Shown: positions 18,336 through 27,810, counted from the first letter of the stretch. The stretch: 64,000 nt of DNA from an uncultured Paracoccaceae bacterium (GCA_947489705.1 CANLEQ010000018.1:1-64000); one strand, 5' to 3'. The notes: generated from the sequence alone by a model not told the origin. Numbers and translations: made by a program.

Positions 18336-18838
18336 TCGAGCGGAGCTTCCAGAAGGGCGACGCCGAAAGCGTCGCGACCTATTCCAATTGCGAGCGGTAC
18401 CGCTTCGCGCTCACGCGGGTCTGGGCGCCCGAGGGCCCCAAAGCGCTCTTCATCATGCTGAACCCCTCGACCGCGACCGAGTACCAGAACGACCCCACGG
18501 TGGAGCGATGCGAGCGGCGCGCGCGCGCGCAGGGCTTCGGCGCCTTTCGCGTTTGCAACATCTTCGCCTGGCGCAGCACCGATCCCAAGGGCCTGAGGAA
18601 ATGCGACGACCCGATCGGCGACGCCAACGACGCGGCGATCCTCGAGGGCGCCGCCTGGGCTGACCGGACGGTCTGCGCCTGGGGCACGCATGGCGCGCTT
18701 CTGGATCGCGGGCCCGCGGTCGAGGCGCTGCTGCGCGGCCACGGCGTGCCGATGCACCATCTGGGCCTGACCAAGCACGGCCATCCCAAGCACCCGCTCT
18801 ACATCGGCTACGGCGTCGCACCGGAACCTTGGACCTGA
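18332..18838 (+). CDS. DUF1643 domain protein
   Basis: A 168-residue protein of the DUF1643 family. It carries the conserved [20 protein letters not shown] (N-terminal core), [17 protein letters not shown], and a C-terminal [15 protein letters not shown]. Its function is unknown; the HGHPKHPLY histidines suggest a metal or nucleic acid binding role but this is not shown. Its start overlaps the truB stop (ATGA), so it belongs to the rbfA-truB operon. Confidence 0.88.
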   Translation: MIERSFQKGDAESVATYSNCERYRFALTRVWAPEGPKALFIMLNPSTATEYQNDPTVERCERRARAQGFGAFRVCNIFAWRSTDPKGLRKCDDPIGDANDAAILEGAAWADRTVCAWGTHGALLDRGPAVEALLRGHGVPMHHLGLTKHGHPKHPLYIGYGVAPEPWT

Positions 18839-18850
18839 CGGCAAAGGGGG

Positions 18851-18879
18851 TTTCCACGGCCGCGCGAATCTCTTATAGG
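18851..18879 (+). promoter_or_regulatory. Probable sigma-70 promoter of rpsO-pnp
   Basis: A TTTCCA (18851-18856) and a TATAGG (18874-18879) are separated by 17 bases. They lie 90 bases before the rpsO start, in the first gap after the rbfA-truB operon. Confidence 0.45.
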
Positions 18880-18968
18880 CGCGCATCCGCAATGAGGCGG
18901 ATTGGGCCGGCACTGGACGACATCCCGGGCCGCGCCGTCTTCGAGACCCACAGCCAAGGAGATCCCCG

Positions 18969-19238
18969 ATGTCGATCACGAGCGAAGAAAAGCAGCGCCT
19001 GATGAAGGACTTCGCGACCAAGGAGGGCGACACCGGTTCGCCCGAGGTCCAGGTCGCCATCCTGACCAGCCGGATCAGCACCCTGACCGAGCACTTCAAG
19101 ACGCACAAGAAGGACAACCACTCGCGCCGTGGCCTTCTCAAGCTCGTGGCCCAGCGCCGCAAGCTGCTCGACTACACCAAGGCCCGCGACGAGGCCCGCT
19201 ACCAGGACCTCATCAAGCGTCTCGGCATCCGCCGCTGA
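18969..19238 (+). CDS. rpsO: 30S ribosomal protein S15
   Basis: An 89-residue protein of standard length. Conserved segments include [36 protein letters not shown] and [20 protein letters not shown]. It is a primary 16S rRNA-binding protein in the 30S platform. An AAGGAG ribosome binding site lies 8 bases upstream. It is followed by a hairpin terminator and pnp, the usual rpsO-pnp order; in many bacteria S15 represses its own translation. Confidence 0.98.
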   Translation: MSITSEEKQRLMKDFATKEGDTGSPEVQVAILTSRISTLTEHFKTHKKDNHSRRGLLKLVAQRRKLLDYTKARDEARYQDLIKRLGIRR

Positions 19239-19269
19239 CGCCGTTCCGCCCGCGTATCGGGATGACCAA

Positions 19270-19291
19270 GGGCCGCCTCGCGCGGCCCTTT
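19270..19291 (+). terminator. Hairpin between rpsO and pnp
   Basis: GGGCCGC-CTCGC-GCGGCCC forms a perfect 7-bp stem followed by TTT, 31 bases after the rpsO stop. The short T run suggests partial termination, allowing read-through into pnp. Confidence 0.65.
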
Positions 19292-19419
19292 CGCGTTTCC
19301 GGCCGCCGGGTGCGCCGAATCGCCCCCACTGGCCATGCGGGCGCATTTCGTGTATGGGCCGTGCAATCAAAGACGTGACGCCATGACCCCGGCGCATGAA
19401 ATCACCGAAAAGCGGGGTC

Positions 19420-19437
19420 GGCGGCAATACGGCCGCC
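19420..19437 (+). promoter_or_regulatory. Hairpin in the pnp leader
   Basis: GGCGGC-AATACG-GCCGCC is a perfect 6-bp inverted repeat 55 bases before the pnp start. A second GC-rich inverted segment (GGGG-AACG-CCCC) lies between it and the start. In E. coli the pnp leader hairpin is cut by RNase III and then used by PNPase to autoregulate; a similar role here is only inferred. Confidence 0.4.
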
Positions 19438-19491
19438 ATGAAACAGGGCCGCCGGGGAACGCCCCGTGCCGGTCCAGATAGGATACGACAG

Positions 19492-21624
19492 ATGTTCAAC
19501 GTAACGAAAAAAGAGATGCAATGGGGCGAAGAGACCCTGACGCTCGAGACCGGCAAGGTCGCGCGTCAGGCCGACGGCTCCGTGATCGCCACGCTGGGCG
19601 AAACCAGCGTGATGGCCAACGTGACCTTCGCCAAGCAGCAGAAGCCGGGCCAGGATTTCTTTCCGCTTACCGTCCATTACAACGAGAAGTACTATGCCGC
19701 GGGCAAGGTCCCCGGTGGCTTCTTCAAGCGCGAGGCCCGTCCGACCGAGAAGGAGACGCTGACCTCGCGTCTCATCGACCGGCCGATCCGTCCGCTCTTC
19801 GTGCCGGGCTTCAAGAACGAAGTCCTCGTGATCTGTACCGTGCTGAGCCATGACCTCGTCAACGATCCCGACATCGTGGCGATGATCGCGGCCTCCGCGG
19901 CACTGACCATCTCCGGCGCGCCCTTCATGGGCCCGATCGCCGGTGCCCGCGTGGGCTACGAGGGCGGCGAATACGTCCTCAACCCCGAGATCGACGACAT
20001 GCACGATCTCAAGAACAAGCCCGAGCAGCGGCTCGACCTCGTCGTCGCGGGCACCAAGGACGCCGTGATGATGGTCGAATCGGAAGCCTACCAGCTTTCG
20101 GAGGCCGAGATGCTGGGCGCCGTGACTTTCGCCCACGAGCAGCTGAAGCCCGTGATCGACCTCATCATCGACCTCGCCGAGGATGCCGCCAAGGAGCCGT
20201 TCGACTTCCAGCCGGCCGATTACTCGGTGCTCTACGATGCGGTGAAATCCGCGGGCGAGCAGAAGATGCGCGACGCCTACGCCATCACCGACAAGCAGGA
20301 GCGCACCAACGCCGTCGCGAAGGCCAAGGAAGACATCCGCGCCACGCTGACCGACGAGCAGCTCGAGGACGAGAATCTCGGCTCCGCCCTGAAGAAGCTC
20401 GAAAGCTCGGTCCTGCGCGGCGATGTCGTGAAATCCGGCAAGCGGATCGATGGACGTCGCACCGACGAGGTGCGCCCGATCGTGGCCGAGACGGGCTTCC
20501 TGCCCCGGACCCACGGCTCTGCGCTCTTCACCCGCGGCGAGACTCAAGGCTTGGTTGTCACCACGCTCGGCACCGGCGACGACGAGCAGATGATCGACGC
20601 GCTGCAGGGGACCTACAAGTCCAACTTCCTGCTGCATTACAACTTCCCCCCCTACTCGGTGGGCGAAGTGGGCCGTTTCGGACCTCCGGGCCGGCGTGAG
20701 ATCGGCCACGGCAAGCTTGCCTGGCGCGCGCTCCAGGCGGTCCTGCCGGCCGCGACCGATTTCCCCTACACGATCCGCATCGTGTCGGAGATCACCGAAT
20801 CCAACGGGTCGAGCTCGATGGCCTCGGTCTGCGGCGGGTCGCTGTCGATGATGGATGCGGGCGTTCCGCTCAAATCGGCCGTTGCCGGCGTCGCGATGGG
20901 GCTGATCCTCGAAGAGGGCGGCGACTACGCGATCCTGACCGACATCCTCGGCGACGAGGACCATCTCGGCGACATGGACTTCAAGGTCGCGGGCACCGAG
21001 AACGGCATCACCTCGCTCCAGATGGACATCAAGGTCGCGGGCATCACCGCCGAGATCATGGAGAAGGCCCTCGAGCAGGCGCGTGCCGGCCGGATGCACA
21101 TCCTCGGCGAGATGAACAAGGCGCTCTCGGGCGCCGCGGAATTCAGCAGCCACGCCCCGCGGATCGAGACGATGCAGATCCCCACCGACAAGATCCGTGA
21201 AGTGATCGGATCGGGCGGCAAGGTCATCCGCGAGATCGTCGAGACGAGCGGCGCCAAGGTCGACATCAACGATGACGGCATCATCAAGATCGCCTCGGCC
21301 AACGGCGACGCGATCCAGCGCGCCTACGACATGATCCACTCGATCGTGGCCGAGCCCGAAGAGGGCAAGATCTACAAGGGCACGGTCGTGAAGATCGTCG
21401 ATTTCGGCGCCTTCGTGAACTTCTTCGGCAAGCGCGACGGCCTCGTCCACGTGAGCCAGATCGAGAACAAGCGCCTGAACCATCCGTCGGACGTCCTGAA
21501 GGAAGGCCAAGAGGTCTATGTCAAGCTTCTGGGCTTTGACGATCGCGGCAAGGTGCGCCTGGCGATGAAGATGGTCGACCAGGAGACCGGTGAGGAATCG
21601 AAGAAGGAAGAAGTGGCCGAATAA
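19492..21624 (+). CDS. pnp: Polyribonucleotide nucleotidyltransferase (PNPase)
   Basis: A 710-residue protein of standard length. Two RNase PH domains are separated by a helical linker, with the signature [20 protein letters not shown] in the second domain. A KH domain follows ([18 protein letters not shown]), then an S1 domain ([20 protein letters not shown]). It is a phosphate-dependent 3'-to-5' exoribonuclease of the degradosome. The start [20 protein letters not shown] matches relatives; a longer upstream frame is not family-like. Confidence 0.97.
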   Translation: MFNVTKKEMQWGEETLTLETGKVARQADGSVIATLGETSVMANVTFAKQQKPGQDFFPLTVHYNEKYYAAGKVPGGFFKREARPTEKETLTSRLIDRPIRPLFVPGFKNEVLVICTVLSHDLVNDPDIVAMIAASAALTISGAPFMGPIAGARVGYEGGEYVLNPEIDDMHDLKNKPEQRLDLVVAGTKDAVMMVESEAYQLSEAEMLGAVTFAHEQLKPVIDLIIDLAEDAAKEPFDFQPADYSVLYDAVKSAGEQKMRDAYAITDKQERTNAVAKAKEDIRATLTDEQLEDENLGSALKKLESSVLRGDVVKSGKRIDGRRTDEVRPIVAETGFLPRTHGSALFTRGETQGLVVTTLGTGDDEQMIDALQGTYKSNFLLHYNFPPYSVGEVGRFGPPGRREIGHGKLAWRALQAVLPAATDFPYTIRIVSEITESNGSSSMASVCGGSLSMMDAGVPLKSAVAGVAMGLILEEGGDYAILTDILGDEDHLGDMDFKVAGTENGITSLQMDIKVAGITAEIMEKALEQARAGRMHILGEMNKALSGAAEFSSHAPRIETMQIPTDKIREVIGSGGKVIREIVETSGAKVDINDDGIIKIASANGDAIQRAYDMIHSIVAEPEEGKIYKGTVVKIVDFGAFVNFFGKRDGLVHVSQIENKRLNHPSDVLKEGQEVYVKLLGFDDRGKVRLAMKMVDQETGEESKKEEVAE

Positions 21625-21652
21625 GCCGCGCTTCCCCTCCCCGACGCCACGA

Positions 21653-21681
21653 GGCTCCGGCAGCAATGCCGGGGCCTTTTT
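21653..21681 (+). terminator. Rho-independent terminator of pnp
   Basis: GGCTCCGGC-AGCAAT-GCCGGGGCC forms a 9-bp stem with one T-G pair, followed by TTTTT, 29 bases after the pnp stop. Confidence 0.88.
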
Positions 21682-21895
21682 CATGGGCCGTCGCCGCGCT
21701 GCGGTTAACCCCAAGCGGCAAATCGGCTACGCATCGGGGCCGCGCGGGGCTATCGTGCGGCAAGGGGCGTGACAATCCTGCCGGGGCGAGGCTATGCCCG
21801 TGCAAACCGTGGGCGGGACGGGTCAAATCCGCGTGAAACATCGGGCGGAGCCGGTAAAATCACGTTATGAGCCCGGAAGCATTCTTTGGAGACCG

Positions 21896-22459
21896 ATGAT
21901 GAACAGACGCCATTTCATGATGACGGGCCTCGCGGCGATCGGCCTCTCGGCCCTGCGGGTCGAGGCCCAGGCAGCCGGCATTCCGCCCCCTACGCTGGTG
22001 CAATTGCGCGCGCCGCTGCCGCCGAACCAGATCCACGTCTTCCCCGACCATTTCCAGCTCTTGCATACGCGCCCGGGCGGGATGGCGATGCGCTATCCCT
22101 GCCGCGTCGGCCGCGACGGCCTCTACGAGCCCGGGCAATTCTATGTCGGCGCCAAGAAGAAATGGCCCTCCTGGAAGCCGACGCCCGACATGGTCGAGCG
22201 CGAGCCCGAGAAATACGCGCAGTACGAAGAGGACGGGATGCCCGGCGGCCCCGGCAACCCACTGGGGGCGCGCGCGCTCTACCTGTTCCAGCCCGGGCGC
22301 GGCGACACTTACCTGCGCATTCACGGCACCAGCGACATGGGCTCGATCGGGCGGGCGGTCTCCAACGGTTGCGCGGGCCTCATCAACGAGCAGATCAAGA
22401 TCCTCTACGATCAGGTTCCGATCGACACGCAGGTCGTCCTCTATCCCAAGATGAGCTGA
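21896..22459 (+). CDS. L,D-transpeptidase (YkuD/ErfK family), exported
   Basis: A 187-residue protein. The N-terminus MMNRRHFMMTGLAAIGLSAL looks like a Tat-type signal (RRHFM). The YkuD domain carries the catalytic motif HGTSDMGSIGRAVSNGCAGL, with His143 and Cys159. It forms 3-3 peptidoglycan cross-links or attaches proteins to peptidoglycan in the periplasm. The ATG at 21896 has TTTGGAG upstream. The Stealth transferase follows 16 bases later. Confidence 0.9.
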   Translation: MMNRRHFMMTGLAAIGLSALRVEAQAAGIPPPTLVQLRAPLPPNQIHVFPDHFQLLHTRPGGMAMRYPCRVGRDGLYEPGQFYVGAKKKWPSWKPTPDMVEREPEKYAQYEEDGMPGGPGNPLGARALYLFQPGRGDTYLRIHGTSDMGSIGRAVSNGCAGLINEQIKILYDQVPIDTQVVLYPKMS

Positions 22460-22475
22460 GCCGCGGGGTCCGGCC

Positions 22476-23513
22476 ATGCGGATCGACGCCGTCATCACGT
22501 GGGTCGACGGCGCCGACCCGGCCCACCGCGCCGCGCGGGCGCGGTACCGCTCCGGCGACGGCGATGGCGGCGAGGGGCGCTACGTGCAGTCGGGCGAGAT
22601 CTACGTCGCGCTCGCCTCGATCCTGAAATACGCGCCCTTCATCGACCGGATCTTCGTGGTGACCGACGGACAGGTGCCGCGCGATCTCGACCGGTTCGAG
22701 GCCGCGGGGATCTGCGCGCCGGGGCGTATCCGCATCGTCGATCACGACATGATCTTCGCCGGCTTGCCGGCCGCGCGTCCGAACTTCAACTCGCGCAGCA
22801 TCGAGGCGGCGATCCACCGCATTCCCGGCCTTTCCGAGAGCTTCGTCTACCTCAACGACGACATGCTGCTGAACCGGCCCGCCCGGCCGGAGGATTTCTT
22901 CCGCGACGGCCGACCGCGCCTTCAGGGAGAGATGCGGCGCAGCGCGGCCAAGCGCGTCGGCGCCCGCGCGAAGGCATGGCTGCGCCGGATCGCGAACCGC
23001 CCCGATCGGCGCCCCTCGCACCTCTTCGCACAGGAAACGGCCGCACGGATGCTGGGCTTCGAGGGGGCCTTCCTGCGCGTGCCCCACAAGCCCCATCCGC
23101 TGCGCGTCTCGACGATCGCGGACACCCTCGACCGGCTGCCGGGCGCGCTCGATCGGCAGGTCGGGTTCCGGTTTCGCGATCGCGCCCAATACCTGCCCGT
23201 GGCGCTTGCCAACCACGCCGAAATGCGCCTGGGCGCCGCGGTCGCACCGCCTCCCGATCTCGTCTACCTGCGCGACAGGCGGGGCGCGGATTTCGATGGC
23301 GATCTGGCGCGCATCGTGGATGGCTCCGCGCAATATGCCTGCATCCAGGGGCTCGAGGCGCTCGATCCGGATCGCCGCGGCCGGGTTCTCGAGGCACTCG
23401 CCCGGAAATTCGCGAGCCATCTTCCCGATCCGATCCGCGCACGGTTGCACGATCCCTCCGATTCACCGGGCCAACGGGTCGCATGTGAAAAGACATCGCC
23501 TCCTACTATGTAA
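22476..23513 (+). CDS. Stealth-family sugar-phosphate transferase
   Basis: A 345-residue protein with the Stealth conserved regions: CR1 IDAVITWVDGADPAHR, CR2 FNSRSIEAAIHRIPGLSESF then VYLNDDMLL, CR3 VPHKPHPLRV, and a CR4-like C-terminal part. Stealth proteins transfer hexose-1-phosphate onto capsule-like polysaccharides. No other capsule gene is nearby, which is unusual; it lies between an L,D-transpeptidase and cydA. Its C-terminal end abuts the ribosome binding region of cydA (29 bases apart). Confidence 0.85.
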   Translation: MRIDAVITWVDGADPAHRAARARYRSGDGDGGEGRYVQSGEIYVALASILKYAPFIDRIFVVTDGQVPRDLDRFEAAGICAPGRIRIVDHDMIFAGLPAARPNFNSRSIEAAIHRIPGLSESFVYLNDDMLLNRPARPEDFFRDGRPRLQGEMRRSAAKRVGARAKAWLRRIANRPDRRPSHLFAQETAARMLGFEGAFLRVPHKPHPLRVSTIADTLDRLPGALDRQVGFRFRDRAQYLPVALANHAEMRLGAAVAPPPDLVYLRDRRGADFDGDLARIVDGSAQYACIQGLEALDPDRRGRVLEALARKFASHLPDPIRARLHDPSDSPGQRVACEKTSPPTM

Positions 23514-23542
23514 GGCTCAAATTCCTCGCGGGAGACCATCCG

Positions 23543-24973
23543 ATGGACCTTTCATTCGGTCTGGACGCCACGCTGCTGGCCCGCATCCAGTTCGCCTTCA
23601 CCGTCGCGTTCCACTTCATCTTTCCGGCCTTCTCGATCGGGCTGGCGAGCTTCCTCGCGGTGCTGAACGGCGCCTATCTCTGGACCCGTGACGAGGCCTA
23701 TCTGCGCCTCTTCCAGTACTGGCTGAAGATCTTCGCGATCTCCTTCGCGATGGGCGTCGTGTCGGGCATCGTGATGTCGTACCAGTTCGGCACCAACTGG
23801 TCGGTCTTTTCCGATCTGGCGGGCCCCGTGATCGGACCGCTGATGGCCTACGAGGTGTTGACGGCCTTCTTCCTCGAGGCGGGATTCCTCGGCATCATGC
23901 TCTTCGGCCGCGAAAAGGTCGGCGACGCGCTGCACATGGCGGCCTGCCTGATGGTCGCGATCGGCACCGCCATTTCCGCCACCTGGATCCTGTCGGTCAA
24001 CAGCTGGATGCACACGCCCGCGGGCTTCACCATGGGCGAGAACGGCCAGTTCCTGCCGGCCGATTGGTGGGCCATCATCTTCAACCCGTCCTTCCCCTAC
24101 CGGCTCGTGCACACGCTCATCGCGGCCTATCTTACGACTGCGTTCATCGTCGGCGGAGTCGGCGCCTGGCACCTGTTGCAGGGACGGACGCAGAACCGCG
24201 GCGTGCGCACGATGTTCTCGATGGCGATGTGGATGGCCGCGCTGGTCGCCCCTTTGCAGATCATCGCGGGCCACGAACAGGGGCTCAACACCTACGAACA
24301 CCAGCCCGTCAAGGTGCTGGCGATGGAGGGGCATTTCGAGTCCTCCCAGGACGGCATTCCCCTCATCCTCTTCGGTATCCCCGATCAGGAGGCGGGCGAG
24401 ATGCGCTACAAGATCGAGATCCCGCGCATCGGCGGCCCGATCCTGGAAAAGGGGTGGGGCGCCTCTCTCGACGGTCTCGATACCGTGCCGCGCGAGCTGC
24501 AGCCGCCTGTCGAGATCGTGTTCTGGAGCTTCCGCGTCATGGTGGCGTTGGGCTTCGCGATGCTGGGCGTGGGCCTCTGGTCGCTCTGGGCGCGGTGGCG
24601 CGGCAACCTCTATCACGCGCCCTGGCTGCACCGCGCGGCCCTCGTCATGGGGCCCTCGGGTCTCGTCGCGGTGATCGCGGGCTGGATCACGACCGAGGTG
24701 GGCCGCCAGCCCTATACCGTCTACGGCGAGCTTCTGACGGCCGATTCCGTCTCGCCGCTGGCCGCATCCGCGGTGGGCGCGTCGCTGGTGGCCTTCATCG
24801 TGATCTATTTCACGATCTTCGGGGCGGGCATCCTCTATATCCTGAAGCTCATGCATCACGCACCCGAACGGGGCGAACGGGGGATGGATGACGGGGACGG
24901 TCCGATCCGCACCGCCGGGATCACGCCCGGGAACGTCGAAGCCCCCGACCATAATCCCCACCCCGCGGAGTAG
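23543..24973 (+). CDS. cydA: Cytochrome bd-type quinol oxidase subunit I
   Basis: A 476-residue protein with about nine membrane helices. His24 (AFHFIFPAFSIG) is the haem b595-type ligand. YRLVHTLIAAYLTTAFIVGG holds the second histidine, and KVLAMEGHFE the methionine ligand region. GRQPYTVYG is the GRQPW-type block. The Q loop is short, as in the cyanide-insensitive CIO-type oxidases. It oxidises quinol and reduces O2 in the inner membrane. A ribosome binding site GGGAG precedes it, and it is followed by cydB and cydX. Confidence 0.95.
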   Translation: MDLSFGLDATLLARIQFAFTVAFHFIFPAFSIGLASFLAVLNGAYLWTRDEAYLRLFQYWLKIFAISFAMGVVSGIVMSYQFGTNWSVFSDLAGPVIGPLMAYEVLTAFFLEAGFLGIMLFGREKVGDALHMAACLMVAIGTAISATWILSVNSWMHTPAGFTMGENGQFLPADWWAIIFNPSFPYRLVHTLIAAYLTTAFIVGGVGAWHLLQGRTQNRGVRTMFSMAMWMAALVAPLQIIAGHEQGLNTYEHQPVKVLAMEGHFESSQDGIPLILFGIPDQEAGEMRYKIEIPRIGGPILEKGWGASLDGLDTVPRELQPPVEIVFWSFRVMVALGFAMLGVGLWSLWARWRGNLYHAPWLHRAALVMGPSGLVAVIAGWITTEVGRQPYTVYGELLTADSVSPLAASAVGASLVAFIVIYFTIFGAGILYILKLMHHAPERGERGMDDGDGPIRTAGITPGNVEAPDHNPHPAE

Positions 24974-24978
24974 AGCCC

Positions 24979-25998
24979 ATGGAAATCAGCTTCGACCTGA
25001 CGATCGCCTGGGCGCTGCTGCTGGCCTTCGCCGTCTATGTCTACGTGGTGCTCGACGGCTTCGACCTCGGGATCGGCATCCTCTACCCGTTCTTTCCCGA
25101 AAAGCAGGACCGCGACCTGATGATGAACACGGTCGCCCCGGTCTGGGACGGCAACGAGACCTGGCTGGTCCTGGGCGGCGGCGGGCTCTTCGCGGCGTTT
25201 CCGATGGCCTATGCGATCATCATGCCGGCGGTCTATCCGCTGATCATCGCGATGCTGCTGGGGCTGATCTTCCGCGGGGTCGCGTTCGAATTCCGCTGGC
25301 GCGCGACCTCGCGCTTCACGCAGAAGCTCTGGGATTTCGCCTTCATCTGCGGATCGGTCGCGGCCGCCCTGACCCAGGGCATGATCCTCGGCGCGCTCTT
25401 GCAGGGGATCGAGGTCGACGGCCGGGCCTATGGCGGCGGCTGGCTCGACTGGCTGACGCCCTTCACCATCCTGTGCGGCTTCGCAGTGGTCTGCGGCTAC
25501 GCGCTGCTGGGGGCATGCTGGCTCAACTGGCGGATCGAGGGGCACGCCCAGCACCAGGTCCGCGTGCTGGCCCGGATCTTCGGCTTCGCGACCGTGGGCT
25601 TCATCGCGGCCGTCAGCATCGCGACGCCGTTCCTCGAGCAGGAATACTTCCAGCGCTGGCTTGCCTGGCCCAACGTCCTCGAAGTGGCGCCCGTGCCGAT
25701 CCTGGTGGTGGGGCTCGTCCTGTGGCTCGCCCGAGAACTCTTCACCGACCGCAACGACTGGATGCCCTTCGTGATCACCCTGGCGCTGTTCCTGCTCTGC
25801 TTCATCGGGCTGGGCGTCAGCATGTGGCCCTACATCATCCCGACCGAGGTCACCCTTTGGGATGCGGCCAGCCCCGAGAGCTCGCAGCTCTTCATGTTCG
25901 TGGGCGCGGTGGTCCTGGTGCCGATCATCCTCGCCTACACGATCTACGCCTACTGGGTGTTCCGCGGCAAGCTCCGGCACGGCGAGGGCTACCACTGA
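24979..25998 (+). CDS. cydB: Cytochrome bd-type quinol oxidase subunit II
   Basis: A 339-residue protein of usual length with eight predicted membrane helices. It starts MEISFDLTIAWALLLAFAVY, followed by VVLDGFDLGIGILYPFF. The conserved WDGNETWLVLGGGGLFAAFP block is present. It pairs with CydA to form the oxidase core. It begins 5 bases after cydA, and cydX begins 1 base after its stop. Confidence 0.96.
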   Translation: MEISFDLTIAWALLLAFAVYVYVVLDGFDLGIGILYPFFPEKQDRDLMMNTVAPVWDGNETWLVLGGGGLFAAFPMAYAIIMPAVYPLIIAMLLGLIFRGVAFEFRWRATSRFTQKLWDFAFICGSVAAALTQGMILGALLQGIEVDGRAYGGGWLDWLTPFTILCGFAVVCGYALLGACWLNWRIEGHAQHQVRVLARIFGFATVGFIAAVSIATPFLEQEYFQRWLAWPNVLEVAPVPILVVGLVLWLARELFTDRNDWMPFVITLALFLLCFIGLGVSMWPYIIPTEVTLWDAASPESSQLFMFVGAVVLVPIILAYTIYAYWVFRGKLRHGEGYH

Positions 25999-25999
25999 G

Positions 26000-26095
26000 A
26001 TGCTGCGCCGGCTCCTCTGGTTCGTGTCGATCTGGGGTCTCAGCGTGGCGGCTCTGGGGCTCGTGGCCTACGGGATCCGGCTGATGATCCTCTGA
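26000..26095 (+). CDS. cydX: CydX-like small subunit (DUF2474)
   Basis: A 31-residue single-helix protein, MLRRLLWFVSIWGLSVAALG then LVAYGIRLMIL. Position (one base after cydB), size, N-terminal Arg/Trp-rich start and single membrane helix match the DUF2474/CydX-type peptides of bd oxidases, which stabilise the haem sites. It is below the size limit of many gene finders. Its 3' end overlaps the end of the convergent EamA gene by 56 bases. Confidence 0.85.
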   Translation: MLRRLLWFVSIWGLSVAALGLVAYGIRLMIL

Positions 26096-26990
26096 GGGTG
26101 CGGCGCTGGTGATCGAGATAGAGCGCCAGCGCCACCACCACGATCGCGCCGCCCGCAAGGCCGAGCGGAGGCACCGCCTCGCCCAGGGCGATCCAGACGA
26201 AGAGGGGACCGAGGACCGTCTCGAGCAACATGAAGAGGCTCACATTCGCGCCGCTGGTATGGCGCGACGCGACCCCGAACATGAAAAAGCAGGCCGGCAG
26301 GATCACCACGCCCGTGGCCGCGATGGCGAGGACCCGCCACGATTCCTCCGGGACCAGCGTGTCCGACAGGAGGAACCCGATCACGCCGGCAATGCCGCCG
26401 CCGATCCCGACGCTCAGCATGATCGGAATGGCAGGCGCCGCGCGATAGCTCGTGAAGGCGCCGGCCAGTGCGAAGGCCACGAGAAGGCCGCAGATCGCGC
26501 CGAGAACCGGGTCGCCTTCGGTCGAGCCATGCTCGCCCGCGAAGACCGAAAGCCCGATCCCGGCGAGCACGACAACGCAGGTCGCCATGGTCGCGCGCCC
26601 CACCCGGTCGCCGAGAAACAGCGCGCCGAAGATCGCGGCCCAGATCGGCACCGTCGCCAGCGAGAAAAGCACCACCGCGACGGGTGCTACCGCGATGCCG
26701 GTGACGAAAAGCACGGCATTGGCCGTCTGGCACGCGGTCGCCACGATCCCCGCCCGCCCGGTCAGTGCCCTCAGATCCGCCCTCCGCGACCGCGACAGGA
26801 TCGGCCAGAGCGTCAGCATCACGGCGCAGGCGAGAAGCCCGCGCCACGTCATCATCTCCACGCCCCCGAGATGCGACAGCCGCATGAGCAGCGTATCGGG
26901 CGAGATCAGGAGTGCAGCCGCGAAGGCAAGGCCGAGGCCATAGAGGGAATGATGTCGCAAGCAGGCCTCCGGCAGGCGGGCCGCTCTCAT
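26040..26990 (-). CDS. EamA/DMT-family membrane transporter
   Basis: A 316-residue protein with about ten hydrophobic helices in two EamA repeats. Typical parts are SHLGGVEMMTWRGLLACAVM, GIAVAPVAVVLFSLATVPIW with AAIFGALFLGDRV, and SLFMLLETVLGPLFVWIALG. It resembles drug/metabolite exporters; the substrate cannot be predicted. Its last 56 bases overlap cydX on the other strand. A long palindrome lies just upstream of its start. Confidence 0.85.
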   Translation of the reverse strand: MRAARLPEACLRHHSLYGLGLAFAAALLISPDTLLMRLSHLGGVEMMTWRGLLACAVMLTLWPILSRSRRADLRALTGRAGIVATACQTANAVLFVTGIAVAPVAVVLFSLATVPIWAAIFGALFLGDRVGRATMATCVVVLAGIGLSVFAGEHGSTEGDPVLGAICGLLVAFALAGAFTSYRAAPAIPIMLSVGIGGGIAGVIGFLLSDTLVPEESWRVLAIAATGVVILPACFFMFGVASRHTSGANVSLFMLLETVLGPLFVWIALGEAVPPLGLAGGAIVVVALALYLDHQRRTLRGSSAGSRRPRAPEPPR

Positions 26991-27025
26991 GCCAGCGCCG
27001 CACGCAAGGGCAGATCCGCGAGAAC

Positions 27026-27088
27026 GAGTATTTACAGACAGATGAAGGAGCGGTCGCGCGCCCCTCCTTCATCTGTCCATAAATACTC
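27026..27088. repeat. Long imperfect palindrome (25-bp arms)
   Basis: The left arm 27026-27050 and right arm 27064-27088 are inverted copies differing at only two adjacent bases, around a 13-base GC loop. The arm begins GAGTATTTA and ends GATGAAGGAG. There is no T run. It lies between the EamA start and the 3' end of the peroxiredoxin gene, and may act as a bidirectional transcript-end or REP-like element. Confidence 0.75.
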
Positions 27089-27153
27089 AACGCGCCGAGG
27101 CGGCAAGGGGCGCGGCGCCCGAACCTCGGGAACGCCGCACCCGGTTTCTGCGA

Positions 27154-27810
27154 TCAGCCCGGCTGTTTGGCGGTGCGGATATAGGGCAGCCTCTGGTCGA
27201 AGCTGCCGAATTTCTCGCGCGCCTCGTCGTCGCTGACCGCGCCGGTGATGATCACGTCGCCGCCCTGGACCCAGCCCGCCGGCGTCGCCACCTTGTGCTC
27301 GGCGGTCAGGCGGATGCTGTCGAGCGCGCGCAGGATCTCGTCGAAGTTCCGGCCCGTCGTCATCGGATAGGTAAGGCTGAGCTTCACCTTCCGGTCGGGC
27401 CCCACGATGAAGACCGTGCGCACCGTCTGGTTGTCGGCGGGCGTGCGGTTGGCGGCATCGCCGGAGGCCTCGGCCGGCAGCATGTCGTAAAGCTTGGCGA
27501 CCGCCATCTCGGGATCGGCCACCATGGGATAGCTCACCTCGTGGCCGGTATAGCTCGCGATGTCGGATTTCCACTTGTGGTGATCCTCGACCGGATCGAC
27601 CGAGATGCCCATGATCTTGGCGTTGCGCTTGGCGAATTCGCCCGCCATGCCCGCCATCATGCCCAGTTCGGTCGTGCAGACGGGCGTGAAATCCTTCGGA
27701 TGGCTGAAGAGGATCGCGTATCCGTCGCCGATCCAGTCATGGAAGCGGATCTCGCCCTCGGTGGAATTCGCGGTGAAATCGGGGGCGGTGTCGCCGATGC
27801 GCAAGGCCAT
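27154..27810 (-). CDS. 1-Cys peroxiredoxin (Prx6 group)
   Basis: A 218-residue protein, MALRIGDTAPDFTANSTEGE at the start. The peroxidatic Cys45 lies in HPKDFTPVCTTELGMM. The Prx6-type extended C-terminal domain (LTAEHKVATPAGWVQGGDVI) is present. It reduces hydroperoxides in the cytosol. The ATG at 27810 has AAAGGAG upstream. It is divergent from the ring-cleavage dioxygenase, 239 bases apart. Confidence 0.93.
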   Translation of the reverse strand: MALRIGDTAPDFTANSTEGEIRFHDWIGDGYAILFSHPKDFTPVCTTELGMMAGMAGEFAKRNAKIMGISVDPVEDHHKWKSDIASYTGHEVSYPMVADPEMAVAKLYDMLPAEASGDAANRTPADNQTVRTVFIVGPDRKVKLSLTYPMTTGRNFDEILRALDSIRLTAEHKVATPAGWVQGGDVIITGAVSDDEAREKFGSFDQRLPYIRTAKQPG

